The position numbers and the translations under genes were made by a program. Shown piece after piece: positions 15,501 to 37,723 of a DNA stretch of 64,000 bases (positions are counted from its first letter, which is position 1; each line of letters opens with the position of its first letter). The stretch comes from Plumapathes pennacea (taxonomy: Eukaryota; Cnidaria; Anthozoa; Antipatharia; Myriopathidae): positions 3,213,501-3,277,500 of the forward strand of contig OZ038470.1 of the NCBI GenBank assembly GCA_964036295.1. The letters run 5' to 3'. The notes under the pieces are model-generated. The model worked only from the letters and a program-made list of their open reading frames with translations, was not told the DNA's origin and did not search any database.

Positions 15501-16908
15501 TAACTAACTCCAACTTTGACTGATAATTTCTCCAAGATTAAAACTTATTTTCAAATTCAAAGGGCAGATTACTATCAGTTACTACCTCAAGATCCTACTT
15601 TCTGCATTTAAGTTCGATTCAGAGACCAAAACATTTTTGGTTTAAATCCCTAGGAGCCTGAGACTCCCATTAACTAACTCCAACTTTGACCGATAATTTC
15701 TCCAAGATTAAAACTTATTTTCAAATTCAAAGGGCAGATTACTATCAGTTACTATCTCAAAATCCTACTTTCTGCATTTAAGTTGGATTCAGAGACCAAA
15801 AAACTTTTGGTTTAAAACCCTAGGAGCCTGGGACTAACCTTAACTAACTCCAACTTTGACCAATAATTCCTCCAAGATTAAAACTTATTTTCAAATTCAA
15901 AGGGCAAATTACTATCAGTTACTACCTCAAGTAACTACCTAACTACCTTAAAATTTGTGCATGGGAGCATGCCCCCGGTCGGACCCCCTAGAAATTGTTT
16001 GCAACTTTGGTGCTTGCACATTTAGAAACCAGTCTTGTATCCACCTGCACCCCCAACCCCCTCACAAACACCGTGGACAAATGGAAGTAGTCTTATCAGT
16101 TGCCTTTCAGTTTAAATTCTTGTTTAATAATGATGCGGTGCAAATATTCCAATGAAGCACTGCATTAAACATTACTACAGTTTAGCATACTTACAAATAT
16201 CAAAATTTACCTCTGTGCTAGTCTTGGTTTGAAGTATGATCTGGCCTTTCCATAACTTCCCCTGAAATTCAACAACACAAAAATAATTCAACCAAACAAT
16301 AACGTTGTAAGATGAGAACATAATTGAGGTGGTGGTGGGGGTGGGAAACACAGAAATAGTGGGAAAGACAGTGAAAATCTTACCTTCCTTTGAGAGCATC
16401 TTCAATGTGAGCAGCAGCTAATTTCAACTCTCTGTGTTCTCCTTGTAAATCACCAAACTGTTTTGTCAAAGCATCAGCCTAATGAGACAACATATTGAAA
16501 AGGCATTGAATTTTTTTTTTTCAGAAGACTTCAGTGGTTTTAGAAATATGAAAGAAAACCATTTTAGTGCACTGGGAATGGTTGAATGGTCAAATGAATT
16601 GTCAAATGCACTTAAAATGCAAACTAAGTATTTAATATTCCTGTAACTTGTAATAAAGACACTAATTGCATTAAAGAGACCCCTGAGGGTTTCTGAGTAA
16701 AATGATTTTGAATCAAAAATGGTAAAATCTACCACAGAATAAAATGCACCTACAGTGCATTGTAAAATAAAGAGAAAAAAAACAAACAAACAAACAAACA
16801 AAACAAACAAACAAACAAACACAAAAAAACAAAAACAAAAAATGGAAACTATGTCCAGCTAATTCTTAACTTTGAACGCAAACAACATTCTACACTTTGG
16901 GTAGTCTA

Positions 16909-16940
<32 letters not shown>

Positions 16941-17405
16941 CACTTCCCTTACAACACCTACAAGACGCATGGAAAATATAAAACTTCCAGAAACAAATAT
17001 CGAGATTTATAGGACACGGTAACATAAAATAATGAGTTTACACAAAACAGAACGGTAACAAACTTGAAGTTAGAAAAAACCATCTTGAATTGATGCGATC
17101 TATTTATAGATAGATGAACCATTGCTTACCCCATCTGCTTTTGGAAGAAGCGCCAAAGCTGGAACCAAAAAACCAAACTGGCCAAAGTTCTCCACAGACG
17201 ATCGTCTTTCTAAAGTTCGAAACTTTTTCTTCTCCACGAAACCCGAAAAATTCGACCAGGCAGTCGACGAAGCGGGAGATTTCTGCGACGATTCCACGTC
17301 TTTATCATTGCAGTTGACATCAATCGTTACATTTTGACAGTGACCATGTGACTGCTCTGGCGAGTTTTGCTTTTCTTCGTCGATCGATTCCTCTGGTAAA
17401 AGCAT
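584..17405 (-). CDS. Two-pore cation channel (TPC family), ~25 exons
   Basis: TPC channels are endo-lysosomal Na+/Ca2+ channels with two six-helix domains. Exons run right to left. The cytosolic N-terminus (first in-frame ATG 17405) covers 17143-17405, 16384-16479 and 16212-16261. Domain I S1 is at 9972-10080 (LLHSFLIVFEPPTVP), S2 at ~9232-9363, S3 at 8805-8873, S4 at ~8602-8676 (QIFRCFRLLVVLYKVKNIR) and S5 at 8082-8193. Pore I is at 7588-7655 (LFVLLSTENYP) and S6 at ~6818-6890 (LTAILLAIVVDSYW). The linker holds EF-hand-like segments (6116-6176, 5547-5641). Domain II spans 4251 to 1785, pore II is at 1497-1570 (CLILFQMVTTSNWHEIMNS), and S6 is at 845-924 joined to 584-710 (LFVAIAIEAFN). Phases agree at every junction I checked. 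The ORF also opens upstream of 17405 without an ATG, so a spliced 5' exon is possible. TPC1/2/3 subtype cannot be settled by eye. Confidence 0.88.
1092..1310. repeat. Degenerate GACAC/ACGACAC repeat in TPC intron
   Basis: About 200 bp of imperfect acgacac, acaac and agcac units on the plus strand lie between the last TPC pore exon and the final S6 exons. The compositional strand bias produces spurious cysteine- or histidine/threonine-rich ORFs on both strands. Confidence 0.8.
2545..2700 (-). mobile_element. Decayed copy of the TTAA-flanked MITE family
   Basis: Reverse-oriented, degraded copy of the short element seen intact at 4349-4552. Shared phrases include gatgtagtgagaattgat, caatcagctttcatatgagc and the terminal ggagtgaaa. 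It lies in a TPC intron. Confidence 0.6.
4349..4552 (+). mobile_element. piggyBac-like MITE with TTAA flanks
   Basis: An element of about 205 bp begins CCCTTTCACTCCCAAGAGTG and ends GGAGAGAAAGGG. It is bracketed on both sides by TTAA, the classic piggyBac target duplication. The ends are an imperfect inverted repeat, and no transposase is encoded. Related copies occur across the window (see 2545, 6254, 9400, 27897, 30180, 42835, 63805), so it is a multicopy non-autonomous family. The piggyBac assignment rests on TTAA and the CCC terminus. Confidence 0.7.
5655..5885. repeat. Dispersed ~240 bp repeat, copy 1
   Basis: The stretch with phrases gggtatcattttcagc, tttagtctgaaa and gggttttcagtcccggacgg reappears in reverse orientation at 33835-34085, and in more diverged form at 44655-44905 and 46255-46385. 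It is probably a short interspersed or MITE-like element in a TPC intron. It has no coding capacity, and its ends are not sharply defined. Confidence 0.65.
6067..6103. repeat. GT microsatellite
   Basis: Imperfect (gt)n run of about 36 bp in a TPC intron, a few bases from the EF-linker exon at 6116-6176. Confidence 0.85.
6254..6450 (+). mobile_element. Partial copy of the TTAA MITE family
   Basis: It begins ctctttcactcccaagggcg, a close match to the 4349 element's left end, and continues with ttgatagcttgctcagataaaag and ctcactacatta. The right end is missing, and a cagacagacacagacag simple repeat is inserted. Confidence 0.6.
6500..6616. mobile_element. TA-flanked palindromic MITE (Tigger/pogo-like), copy 1
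   Basis: A 117 bp element with ends CAGTAAAACCACGCTATCTC and its near inverse at 6595-6616 (gatagcggggttctactg), flanked on both sides by TA. The interior repeats the motif tcgagatag in both orientations. The related copy at 55240-55398 shares the ends. TA duplication and CAGTAGAACC-type termini point to the Tc1/mariner/pogo group. It lies in the TPC intron next to the linker exon at about 6624-6710. Confidence 0.75.
9400..9560 (+). mobile_element. Decayed copy of the TTAA MITE family
   Basis: Shared words include ctcacttgaagaaataccgtg, tttgataacttgccaaaac and ttggttgggagaatt-like sequence, in the same order as in the 4349 and 27897 copies. The ends are eroded. It sits in a TPC intron. Confidence 0.5.
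10125..10277. mobile_element. TA-flanked MITE, second family, copy 1
   Basis: The left end CAGTCACCTCTCTCTAAGTG and right end agtaagttcactg are inverse-related and flanked by TA. The interior has repeated ctctctaag...gacac blocks in both orientations. A relative lies at 39461-39647. It is non-coding. It sits immediately before the satellite array in the same TPC intron. Confidence 0.7.
10331..15945. repeat. ~170 bp satellite array, about 33 monomers, in a TPC intron
   Basis: A phrase beginning ctcaagatcctactttctgc recurs every ~169-170 bp (first spacing 160 bp) without a break from about 10331 to 15945. Each unit also carries the blocks aattcaaagggcagatta and aatttctccaagattaaaa. Monomers are highly similar but differ at diagnostic positions: accgataat/accaataat/actgataat, and gttactacct/atcactatct. 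One variant combination recurs at about 11671, 12351, 13540 and 14220, spacings that are multiples of ~170 and often ~680 bp, suggesting a four-monomer higher-order unit. The array lies between TPC exons 3 and 4. No ORF or transposon ends were seen in it. Confidence 0.97.
16773..16842. repeat. AAAC microsatellite
   Basis: Runs of caaacaaacaaa and aaaaacaaaaac, in the TPC intron between exons 1 and 2. Confidence 0.9.
16909..16938. repeat. GTT microsatellite
   Basis: About nine gtt units in TPC intron 1. Confidence 0.9.
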
Positions 17406-17453
17406 ACTGCAAATCGTCGTTTTATATACCGAACTGTCGACTTTATCATCCAC

Positions 17454-19344
17454 GTTCCAGCATACTTTCTTGGTTCCGTGCAGCCGTCAAACGAAAAGCA
17501 ATTTTCCCTTTGAGTGATTACGAGTTATTTATGCTATTTAAATGCGCTAAAGACGTTGTTAACAGTAATTACTCGTGCAGATATAGTTCCTGTTGTGTTG
17601 GAATAATAGACAGTCGATATGCTTGACCACACGACGTCCAACTTGATCACTTTTCACGTCGCTAGCAACGGCTGTATATGCATCTGCCAGCCGACTTAAT
17701 CAAAAATTCTGCCCTCACTTGAACCAATAAGATCATCCAGGATTCCAAAGATGTCAAGAACTAGTCGTCAAGGAAGCACGCTAATGTCTCTCTTTTTCCT
17801 CCGCAGTCTTCTGGACTCGAGTGTGTGGCTTCTTTGTGTTATCACGTCCTTCGCCTTTGTCCTTTGTACTCGTCTCAATTGACACCATGCAAATGTGCTT
17901 AGAAGACGATATGCGTTAAATATAAATAAAGACTTTCCTTTGCCTCTTGATTGTTTACACGAGCTCTAAGATCAAAGAGAACATGAGCCGTATCTTTTGT
18001 CTGGGCTCCAATTACGTCACACAACACAATACAGTAGTGACGCAGTGGGGGCGAAGAGTTAATGATCGACAAATGCAAGAGCAATTTTCAAGTCAAGTTG
18101 CACTGATTGGACACAACCGAACATTTGGGGAAAGATTTTCTGCGAATTGCCAAAGGAAACAAGCAACAAACAACTTCTTCTGGGCGCTTTCAAAATATGC
18201 AAGAAAAAAACGTCGATTCCAGTGATATTATGTGACCTGTCAAAATGTCACTAACGAAAAAACGAAGATTCAAAAAGACCTTACAGGTTCAAGTGCGTTC
18301 ATTTAATTTAACGCAAATAGAGAAGTAATGTGAATGCCGTAGACATTCACAAACTGTATCGTCTGAATAAAAACGCGAATTGACGCCGAATTTTCACTCC
18401 TTTTGATCCCACAGAATTTCCGCTATATTATAACTCCGTTTCCGACAGCTTTATTCTCAAGTAATTAATTTGTACCTTTGTAGAAGTTTCAACGCTTTTG
18501 CGCTAAATCCAAGACCATATAATGAGCATCTTTTCAATCGGCTATGCCGAGAATAATCACAGAAAATACTCCAAACGCGAAAGTCTTTTTGTATCACGCA
18601 GTCATTTTTTCTCCCGTCTTTCTATGGGGTCGTGTATTACGGAAATTAAAGATTCAGGACTCAGCTGTTCAAAAAGTGGATAGCACTATCCACCAGATAA
18701 ATTAAGTAGGTAATAAAAGCTAAAATGTTAAAACGTATCCACTGGATAGTGACTTAATATCCGGTGGGCAGGACACCAACTTTCTGCTAATACACTTCAT
18801 ACTACTTCCAAGAAAATTTCCGGAAAAAAGTTGTCAAATGTGAAAACCAAAAGGTGGACCCTTACCTTAAAATACCAAAGGGAGGACCCTTACCAAAAAA
18901 ACCAAAGGAGGGACCCTTACCAAAAATACAAACAAAGAGGGGACCTTTGGGGGTGGGGATGTGTAATTGAATGTACATGTGTGTATGTTATGCAGTGCGT
19001 GTGCGTGCGAACGCAGGCGGACAAAGCCGGAAATACGTTCTCCGATAGTCAGGGTTCGTCGCCATTACTACGCATAGAAAACGTATTGAAGGAACGTCAC
19101 TTGAGTACAATTCTTAGTTCTGAGCTTCCTTTACAAGCGTTGCACGAGCGACGAAAACTGCACTTGCACACTGGGCCGGCGTATGTTCACATGGTCAGGC
19201 CCCAGATTTCGAAGGCAAATCAGCCCATTGATAAAGACAAAGTCAGACAAAAAAAGCTATTTATTACATATTGCTGAATAAGGTTATACACGTTTCGGCT
19301 TGAAAGGAAAAATGAAAAAAACTTGCAAAGAAAACGGCGCTTTC
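17454..19344. other. Intergenic region between TPC 5' end and EZH 3' end
   Basis: No gene is supported here. Apparent plus-strand ORFs at 17947-18225 and 18831-19277 show no family resemblance. The second is largely built from a local repeat of the phrase ggacccttaccaaaaa at 18856-18950. A paired motif at about 18675-18775 (gtggatagcactatccacc and gtatccactggatagtgac) looks like a small palindromic repeat. The TPC promoter should lie at the left end of this interval, but no TATA box is clear. Confidence 0.55.
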
Positions 19345-31187
<11,843 letters not shown>

Positions 31188-31189
31188 GT

Positions 31190-33070
31190 GCCCGGCGGAA
31201 ATAACAAGCTCGTGTTCGGAAAACAGTCGGCAAACTCTCGGAAGCTTTCGGAATCATTCGCGCGCTTCATCCGCGCCACGGAACATGGTCGGCGTTAATA
31301 AAAGATAAATATAGAATATTAAAAGATAGTGTTTCGGCGGCATTTGGCGGGTTCACAAAAGTCAATAGGCAAAAAACGCCAACACAGCAAAAATTACGAG
31401 GTCGTGCTTTAATAGGGTCATGAAACTAAAATTCAATACTACATACTAAAACGGAAACATATTTCAGGCTGGAAGTATGCGAAGTGTTTTTTTAGGCTAG
31501 AGGTATATGAAAATAGCAATCACATGATTAATTTCGACGATCATCTGAAAATATTTTGCAGCTGCAAGCAATCAGTGGTAAAGAACATGGGCATGAATTT
31601 GTAAAATGGCAGCAATTTCAAAATACTATAGGTTGGGGTGGGGGGAATGGGGGAGGGAGTCGATTAAAGGAAATCAAAGTTCTTTCCAGTCTCTTGCATA
31701 AGATGTAGGAAAATGTATGCGAGAGTCTAAAATCTTCTGCCCTGACTCCTGCAAACAGGAAGGGAATGTCACTCAATATTCTCAGACTATATGATTGTTA
31801 TGAAATGTTGAACAGAAACTAGCATCACAACAAGGCATCAGTCACCATCACAAGCCACTCATGCATTCACTGTTTTATTCACCATCGTTGGACATCACTG
31901 ATCACCATCATTCAGCATCATTTATCATCATTCTGCCTGGGCTAGGTTTGACTTTTCAGTTCGTTTAGACACAGAGAGAAGAACTGAAAGATCTGACAAT
32001 AATAATAGGTCAATTTTTGAATATTTTATATCCCAGGTACAGCACTTTTTAAAATATACATGTAAATTGCCAACATTTGCAAGAATTTAGATACAATATA
32101 ACATTGTTGTTGATTTCACAAACTTTAGGTCAATATTTGAATTACAAATCTCAAAATCTATGTAACATAAAAATATTCATCTAGATCATCATCAGCAAAA
32201 AGCCATTTTTGTAATCATGTGATTGTATACACTGGCTTTGTATTTGCTACGCTTTCTATCTGGTCAAAACAAGTTCACTGAGCAACAGCAATCTTCCAAT
32301 ATTATCAAGAGCAAAATAAAACCTTATTGAAATATTTTCACACAAGAAAGCAATAATAATATTGTTTTCACACTGCTGTTTGGTTCTTTTCTTTAACAAC
32401 CTTGGCTAATTCTGATTGGTTGAAAAACATGTTTCAGCCTCTGTGTGTGGTGTGGTACTTGCTTAGATTTTGGTTTTTCAACATGTCATCAAAAGACAGC
32501 TCAAGTAGTTTGCAAGAGTAGAATAATACTGCTTAATTATACATTTTTAATTTGCTGATACTGTGTATTCATCCAAGAATATACATCACTAACAGTTCCT
32601 ATATGCCTAGAGGATGTGCCTGGACACTTGAGTTGGTGAAGTAGTTCTTGTCTTCTGGCTGGCTGATTGACTGATTACACAGACACCACTGTCTTTCCAT
32701 TTTGGCATGAAGCTCCTTAAATGAAAGGGGGTCATTGCATTAAGGCACAAAATGAAATGCAAAAATATGCATTTTTAAAAACACAAAACTGAACCTAGAC
32801 TTCCGCACTAGGTGTCGCTATTAGAACTCAACAGAAAACAGCTTTTATACATAATACCAACACAATGTTGTTTATGCACAAATGTCTTACATTGCAAATT
32901 AAAATAAATGACCATCTGGCCACAATTTGCAAATAATTAAATAAGTGCCTCTCTTCCCTTGCTCCATTTTATTATCAACTTGAAATTATTGTACGATATA
33001 TGGTATTTGTTTTTTTGAATATTTAAAATTACTTTTTCCCATGTCTTACCTGTTAATGCCTTTGTCCACA
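31190..33070. other. Intergenic, upstream of EZH and 3' of the next gene
   Basis: I see no gene. Expected contents are the EZH promoter at the left end and the 3' UTR of the unrecognised gene at the right end. There is a small array of catca/cacca words at 31800-31930 (accatcattcagcatcattt) and a G-rich run at 31633-31660. The rest is AT-rich single-copy-looking sequence. Confidence 0.5.
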
Positions 33071-33074
33071 GTCA

Positions 33075-36000
33075 CTATCCAAGATTGGTCCTTTTACAAT
33101 GTCCGGCTAAAAGTAGATGCCCCACTTTGTAACATTGTTCTTCACCAGGAAGTATGGAACAGCCAGCTTTTTTCCAGCGCACAAGCCTAGTGCAAATTCT
33201 GGGATCTGCCCTTCCAGCCTTGACAAAAAATGTAGAATACATTATTAATAAATTATCATAAATAGAAATCTTAAGAAGTAAATTTAATTAACTTTGAAAA
33301 AATAGTAACTAGGACACTGACTGATCATACAAAGTGGATAACTTAGCAGGTCTGTCTTGCATATCAGTGATTTGATTATCTCTACTTCTAGTGATTTTTA
33401 TTTTGTCTATACCATCACATATAAAAGTGCTTGAAATTAGCAGTTGTCCCAGATGACCAAAAGTTTGCTCAGACAACTGGTTTTCTACAGAATCGATAGC
33501 CTGGTCATCCAGAAGAAAACCCACTGGGCAAACTAATTTGTGTATATAACATCACCCACCTGATACAAAACTCCAGGAAAGGAGAAAGTCGCTGCAGCCG
33601 TGCTCAGGAAATTACTGTCTAAAGTCTGTGGAATAAAATAATGGACTAGTCAAGTGGATTTTATGGGTACAGTGGTATTCAAAAAAAACTATGTGGGGTA
33701 CTTGCAAAGACCACAACAGAATTTAATAGCCCTGTGGGTACCACCCTTCTCAGCATGTATTACCAATCTATCAGAGATCCATTACAGTCCTCAGCAAACA
33801 AGCCTGCCAACTCTGAAAGTGATTTGGTTCACAATCCCCCCCCCCCCCCCCCTCAGAAATTTAGGTGGGAGTGTGCCGTCCAAGGCTGAAAACCCTTATC
33901 CTATTTCAGACCATAATTTGTGATTTTCAACCGAGCTATTTCAGACCAAATAACAAAATCTCCGACCCTATTTCAGACTAAAGGTTAAAATCGTTACCCC
34001 ATTTCAGACTAAAATGTTGAAAATGATACCCTTTAGGGTGGCACATACTTATATGGTTCATATATGGGGGTACCCCATCACCCTTAGGCCATGCCCAGTA
34101 TTCTGCCTGGCCCCGAAGCATGCAGAAGATGTGAATTTTGGGTGTAGGGTAGTTTGAAATTTAGACTTACCTTCCTCGCATCAGTTTCTTTACTTCAGCC
34201 ATCATCTGAAGGGCAAGTCCAACACAGCTTTCAACACTGTCTCTGTTTAAATAGAAATTCTCTCTTTTGGGAACTTGTCCCTTATTTATTCTTTCCTTTA
34301 ATTTATTAAATTTATTAATTATTTAAAATATTCATTATTCATAAATTATTCATAAATTATTTGTTTAATGAATTCATTTATTCATTATATGAATAAATAA
34401 TTATTTTAATAAATTCATTTATTCATTATATGAATAAATGAATAATTAAATAAATGCATACATGAATGAATAAATCAATTCTGAATAAATTAATTCTGCC
34501 TGGCCCCGTGCATGCTAAAGATGCAAATAATTTGCAAACTTATTATGGATGTATGGTAGTTTGAAATTTGGACTTGAATAAATCAATTCATTCATTTATA
34601 CATTATTTAATCATTCATTTATTCTTTTATTTCTTTACTTGTTTTTTTTTTATTCCTTTATTCATACATTAAAGAATAATAAATAAAGTAAATAAACAAA
34701 ATAAATAAATAAAGTAAATAAAATAAAATAAAAATAAATAAATAAATAAAAATTTTATTCATTTTTATTCATTGGGTTTGTTGGGTTAGGTTATGGCGCC
34801 ATGGTTAGGGTCAAGTAGTGTTAGGGTCAATGTTACGGTTACTTAGGGTTATGGTTATGGGTTATGGGTTAGGAATGGGGCATCCTGTCGGGGGAGGGGG
34901 CCTGGGATGGTGGAAGTACACCAAGGGAGGTGACGGTTGCACAACCACATTCACGGTCATCCCAGGCCCCCTCTCCCACCCCTCCCCTCAAATCCCATCC
35001 CTCCCAAATCCCCTGTACAACCCAGTCCCTATCCACCCACCCTCCGACCAACAGCCAACCCCACTGAAGGAGGAAGAATGCAGATGAATATCAGCAAGGG
35101 GACAGACAGGAAGAGGGTCAAAACAGGGCCCTGAGGGGGCCGTGGGTGCATTGCCTCCCCTCTGATGAGTTGTAGAAGTTAGGTGAGAGAGTTAGGACTA
35201 GAATGGGGAGAATTCGCCCAAGCAGTGGTACTCATAACAACCCTCTCGATGAGTTAAATGGGTGGATGTATCCGTTATCCGCGGCTGTCTGAGGCTGGGA
35301 TATAATGAGTCACGGGTTCCTTTGCGTGTCATGCACCCTACGCTCCAGAGGTTGTGAAACATCTGCGACTGGCGGCAATTTTAAACTACTGACAGAGGGT
35401 GCATCTCCGTCGTTAAGATTGCCTGTAGCCGACCCATGTCCTCAAGTCGCCTGCCCACTCTTCTCATTTTGAGGATTGAAATGTGTACCACTGCTTTGGC
35501 CAATTCCCCCCATTCTAGTCCTAACTCTCTCACCTAACTCCAACAACTCACCAGAGGGAAAACAATGTGCCCACGGTCTCCTCAGAGTCCTGTTTCAATC
35601 CTCTTCCTGCCTATCCCTTCGCTAACATTCATCTGCATCCTTCCTCCTTCAGCAAAGTTGAATGATGGTCATCATCAGGTTGGTGGGAAGGCACACAATG
35701 ATCATACAGGGGACGAGGGACTTGAGGGGACATAGAAGAACCCTGGAGCCTGGAATAGTATGCTGGAGGAATGTCCACAACAGTCTGCAGGAAGTCAGCC
35801 CAGAAGAGTCTGTCCGCAACAGTCTGGAGGAAGTCAGCCTGGAACAGTCTGCAGCAGCTGGAGGAGAACATCTGACTATAGTTGGGAGAACAGGAAACAT
35901 GGGGTAAGAAAACAGTATAAATAATATTGTAATGGATGAAAATTGAGCATGGGTACTGACAAAAATAGAATATAATAGGGAAGAACTATATTACAGTGTT

Positions 36001-37723
36001 GTATCCAGAGCGGATCATTGCATCCTGGGACGCACAAATCTCAATTTCGACGCAAAAAACTCCAGCAAGTGTGTCCGCTTGGACACGCTTAAAAAATTAA
36101 TTGACAAACGACTCTTTTCGGAACGCGACCTGCTAAGTGGAAAGCCGATGCTGATCTTTCACCACTGATAGCGCATCGGTAAAGCCCGATTTACACGTTG
36201 CAACTTTCGCTTAAGACACGAATGAAAAACCACTCCGTGATTTGGTTTTCTGTCGCATACGACACGAAAAAAGTAGCACAATTTCGTAAGGGTTAAATCC
36301 TGGAATGCGAGTGTGACTGGACAAATATTCAATCAAATGTTACTGTAAACCACTGGCTGTTCCAGCGGCTCAGTTTATCACGACGTGTACACCTTTTATC
36401 TATCACGACAACACCACTTTCAATATGTCCAACGGTCGAAATCTGTCTGCATACAAATCTTAAAGCATTGACCTGTAGTCTTGCACATTGACTGAATTTT
36501 TCGCGTAGCGTGGTGAAATTTGATAACCCAAAGAATTGAGCTCAAATTTGCATAAATACGTTTTGTGCGCATGATGGACGTCAATAAAATACTTTTAGCC
36601 GAACACCTCAAAAGAGAACAAAGTGTGGCAGGAATATCAAAAATGTGCTATTGGCTTGTTATTTGTTTGGTACAAAAATAAGCAATGTGAATAATGACGC
36701 GCCACAAATATTAATATTAAAAATGAATATTAATTAGTTAGACCCCACAAAATCCTACTTGGACCCCTAAATTTTGGAAGAGGTTTTGAAATCCTGGATA
36801 CAACACTGATATTACTTTTTTTTTCTTGTCAGTGATAAAGCACAACAACATTGGTAGTGAAAAGGAAAAAGCGATGACCTCAACTTGGGAGAGATAAAAT
36901 ACCTTTTACACAAATCATGCTACAGTTTAGAACCTACACATAAACAAGTTTACCAAATAGTTCATCTGAATCAGAAGCATGACCAAAAAAATAAATATCT
37001 ATACCAATACGTAAACAGATAGATGAGAATAAGATAGAGAACCGGCAGGCGAAACAGAGCAAAAGATACCAGGAACGGAAGGAAGAAACGGAAATGAAAA
37101 TACAGCAGAAGAAACAAAAAATGCTTTGTGTCTGGGAGAGCAACAAAACAAGAAAAATGGAGGAAAAATAACTTTCGAAGATTAAGGATATGAAGGGAAA
37201 AATGAAATGATGCAAACTAGTGCTCCGAAGCGACCATAAAACAGGGGAAGCTGTGAAGCCAGAGAAGTATCTAAAAAGCATTGCAAAAAGCAAAAGGAAA
37301 CAAAATATATGGGGGACATAAGCTAGACCAGTATATAGAAGAACTAAAGACACGGGAAATAACATTGGTGTGCAACGAAGGGACTTGCGACAAGGGAGAA
37401 ACGAAGACCAAACAAATTAACACGAGGGTGTGATCAAGGCGGGTGACAAATGCGTTTTGCATAAATGACACGGGAGGGAAATTGAGCGCGCACATGGCCT
37501 GAGAAGGCGAGATGGTTACGGGGAGAAACGACAAACAACAACGACAAAACCTAAAACTAATATACCTGTAAAAGGGAGTTTCGTTTAGGTGTGGAGCCGG
37601 ACGCTTTGAGCCGCTTTGAAGGCTGTACTGTTCTTCAGTTGCGAGCAAGGTTGATGCCCTAGCTGAAGGGAGTCCGGAGAGCAGAGGCGTTTGGGACTCT
37701 GAAGATTTCTTTCCTGCTGACAT
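33075..37723 (-). CDS. Unrecognised small protein, four exons
   Basis: I do not recognise this gene. Exon 1 starts at ATG 37723 (MSAGKKSSESQTPLLSGLPS) and ends NETPFY at a CAG|GTATAT donor near 37569. Exon 2 (~34176-34246) reads DSVESCVGLALQMMAEVKKL, a predicted helix. Exon 3 (~33563-33617) reads SNFLSTAAATFSFPGVLYQ. Exon 4 is 33075-33221. Reading phases join exons 1-2-3 if exon 3 uses the acceptor after gacag. In exon 4 two frames are open: the phase-matched one ends GHCKRTNLG at 33075, and another ends KNNVTKWGIYF at 33107. The predicted protein is ~140 residues, Ser-rich at the start, with no signal peptide or membrane helix. The 5' end at 37.7-38.1 kb is GC-rich, as a promoter would be. 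Confidence 0.5.
33835..34085. repeat. Dispersed ~240 bp repeat, copy 2 (inverted relative to copy 1)
   Basis: It contains aggtgggagtgtgccgtcc, ggctgaaaacccttatcc, ttcagactaaaatgttgaaaa and gatacccttta, the reverse complement of the 5655 copy in the same order. The left edge is a run of 16 C at 33836-33852. It lies in an intron of the unrecognised gene. Confidence 0.7.
34255..34470. repeat. AT-rich palindromic tract
   Basis: Repeated ttcatttattcattatatgaataaat units, in both orientations, form long perfect hairpins. A simpler aaat run follows at 34690-34750. Non-coding. Confidence 0.8.
34796..34880. repeat. Degenerate telomere-like TTAGGG tract
   Basis: ggttagg, gttagggtcaa, cttagggttatgg and gggttagg recur over ~80 bp on the plus strand, resembling a decayed interstitial (TTAGGG)n stretch. 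It directly borders the foldback element. Confidence 0.5.
34955..35757. mobile_element. Long foldback / inverted-repeat element, ~0.8 kb
   Basis: The arm at ~35165-35230 (gttaggtgagagagttagg, agaatggggagaatt, caagcagtggtac) is the inverse of ~35486-35552 (gtaccactgctttggcc, ctaactctctcacctaac). The pairing continues outward, imperfectly, through ggaggaagaatgcagatgaa (35068) against ttcatctgcatccttcctcc (35629), and cccctcaaatccc (34984) against gggacttgagggg (35718). The arms are ~270 bp each around a ~255 bp unpaired centre. A second hairpin (34882-34972, ggcctgggatgg with tcatcccaggcc) overlaps the left end. No transposase was seen, and target duplications could not be assigned. Confidence 0.7.
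35768..35862. repeat. ~33 bp tandem repeat
   Basis: Three imperfect units around cagtctgcaggaagtcagcc, cagtctggaggaagtcagcc and cagtctgcagcagctggagg. They lie just outside the right arm of the foldback element. Confidence 0.75.

Noticed and set aside
10331..15945. CRISPR-like array
   Set aside because: The units are contiguous ~170 bp monomers with scattered substitutions, not short repeats separated by unique spacers, in a eukaryotic intron.
17947..18225. 92-codon plus ORF upstream of TPC
   Set aside because: It begins at a non-ATG codon, has no recognisable motif, and its composition matches the surrounding intergenic sequence.
18831..19277. 148-codon plus ORF
   Set aside because: Its first third is a local ggacccttaccaaaa repeat, it starts at a non-ATG codon, and the rest has no domain or splice support.
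34818..35134. Overlapping Gly- and Pro-rich ORFs on both strands
   Set aside because: They come from the G/C-rich hairpin arms of the foldback element.
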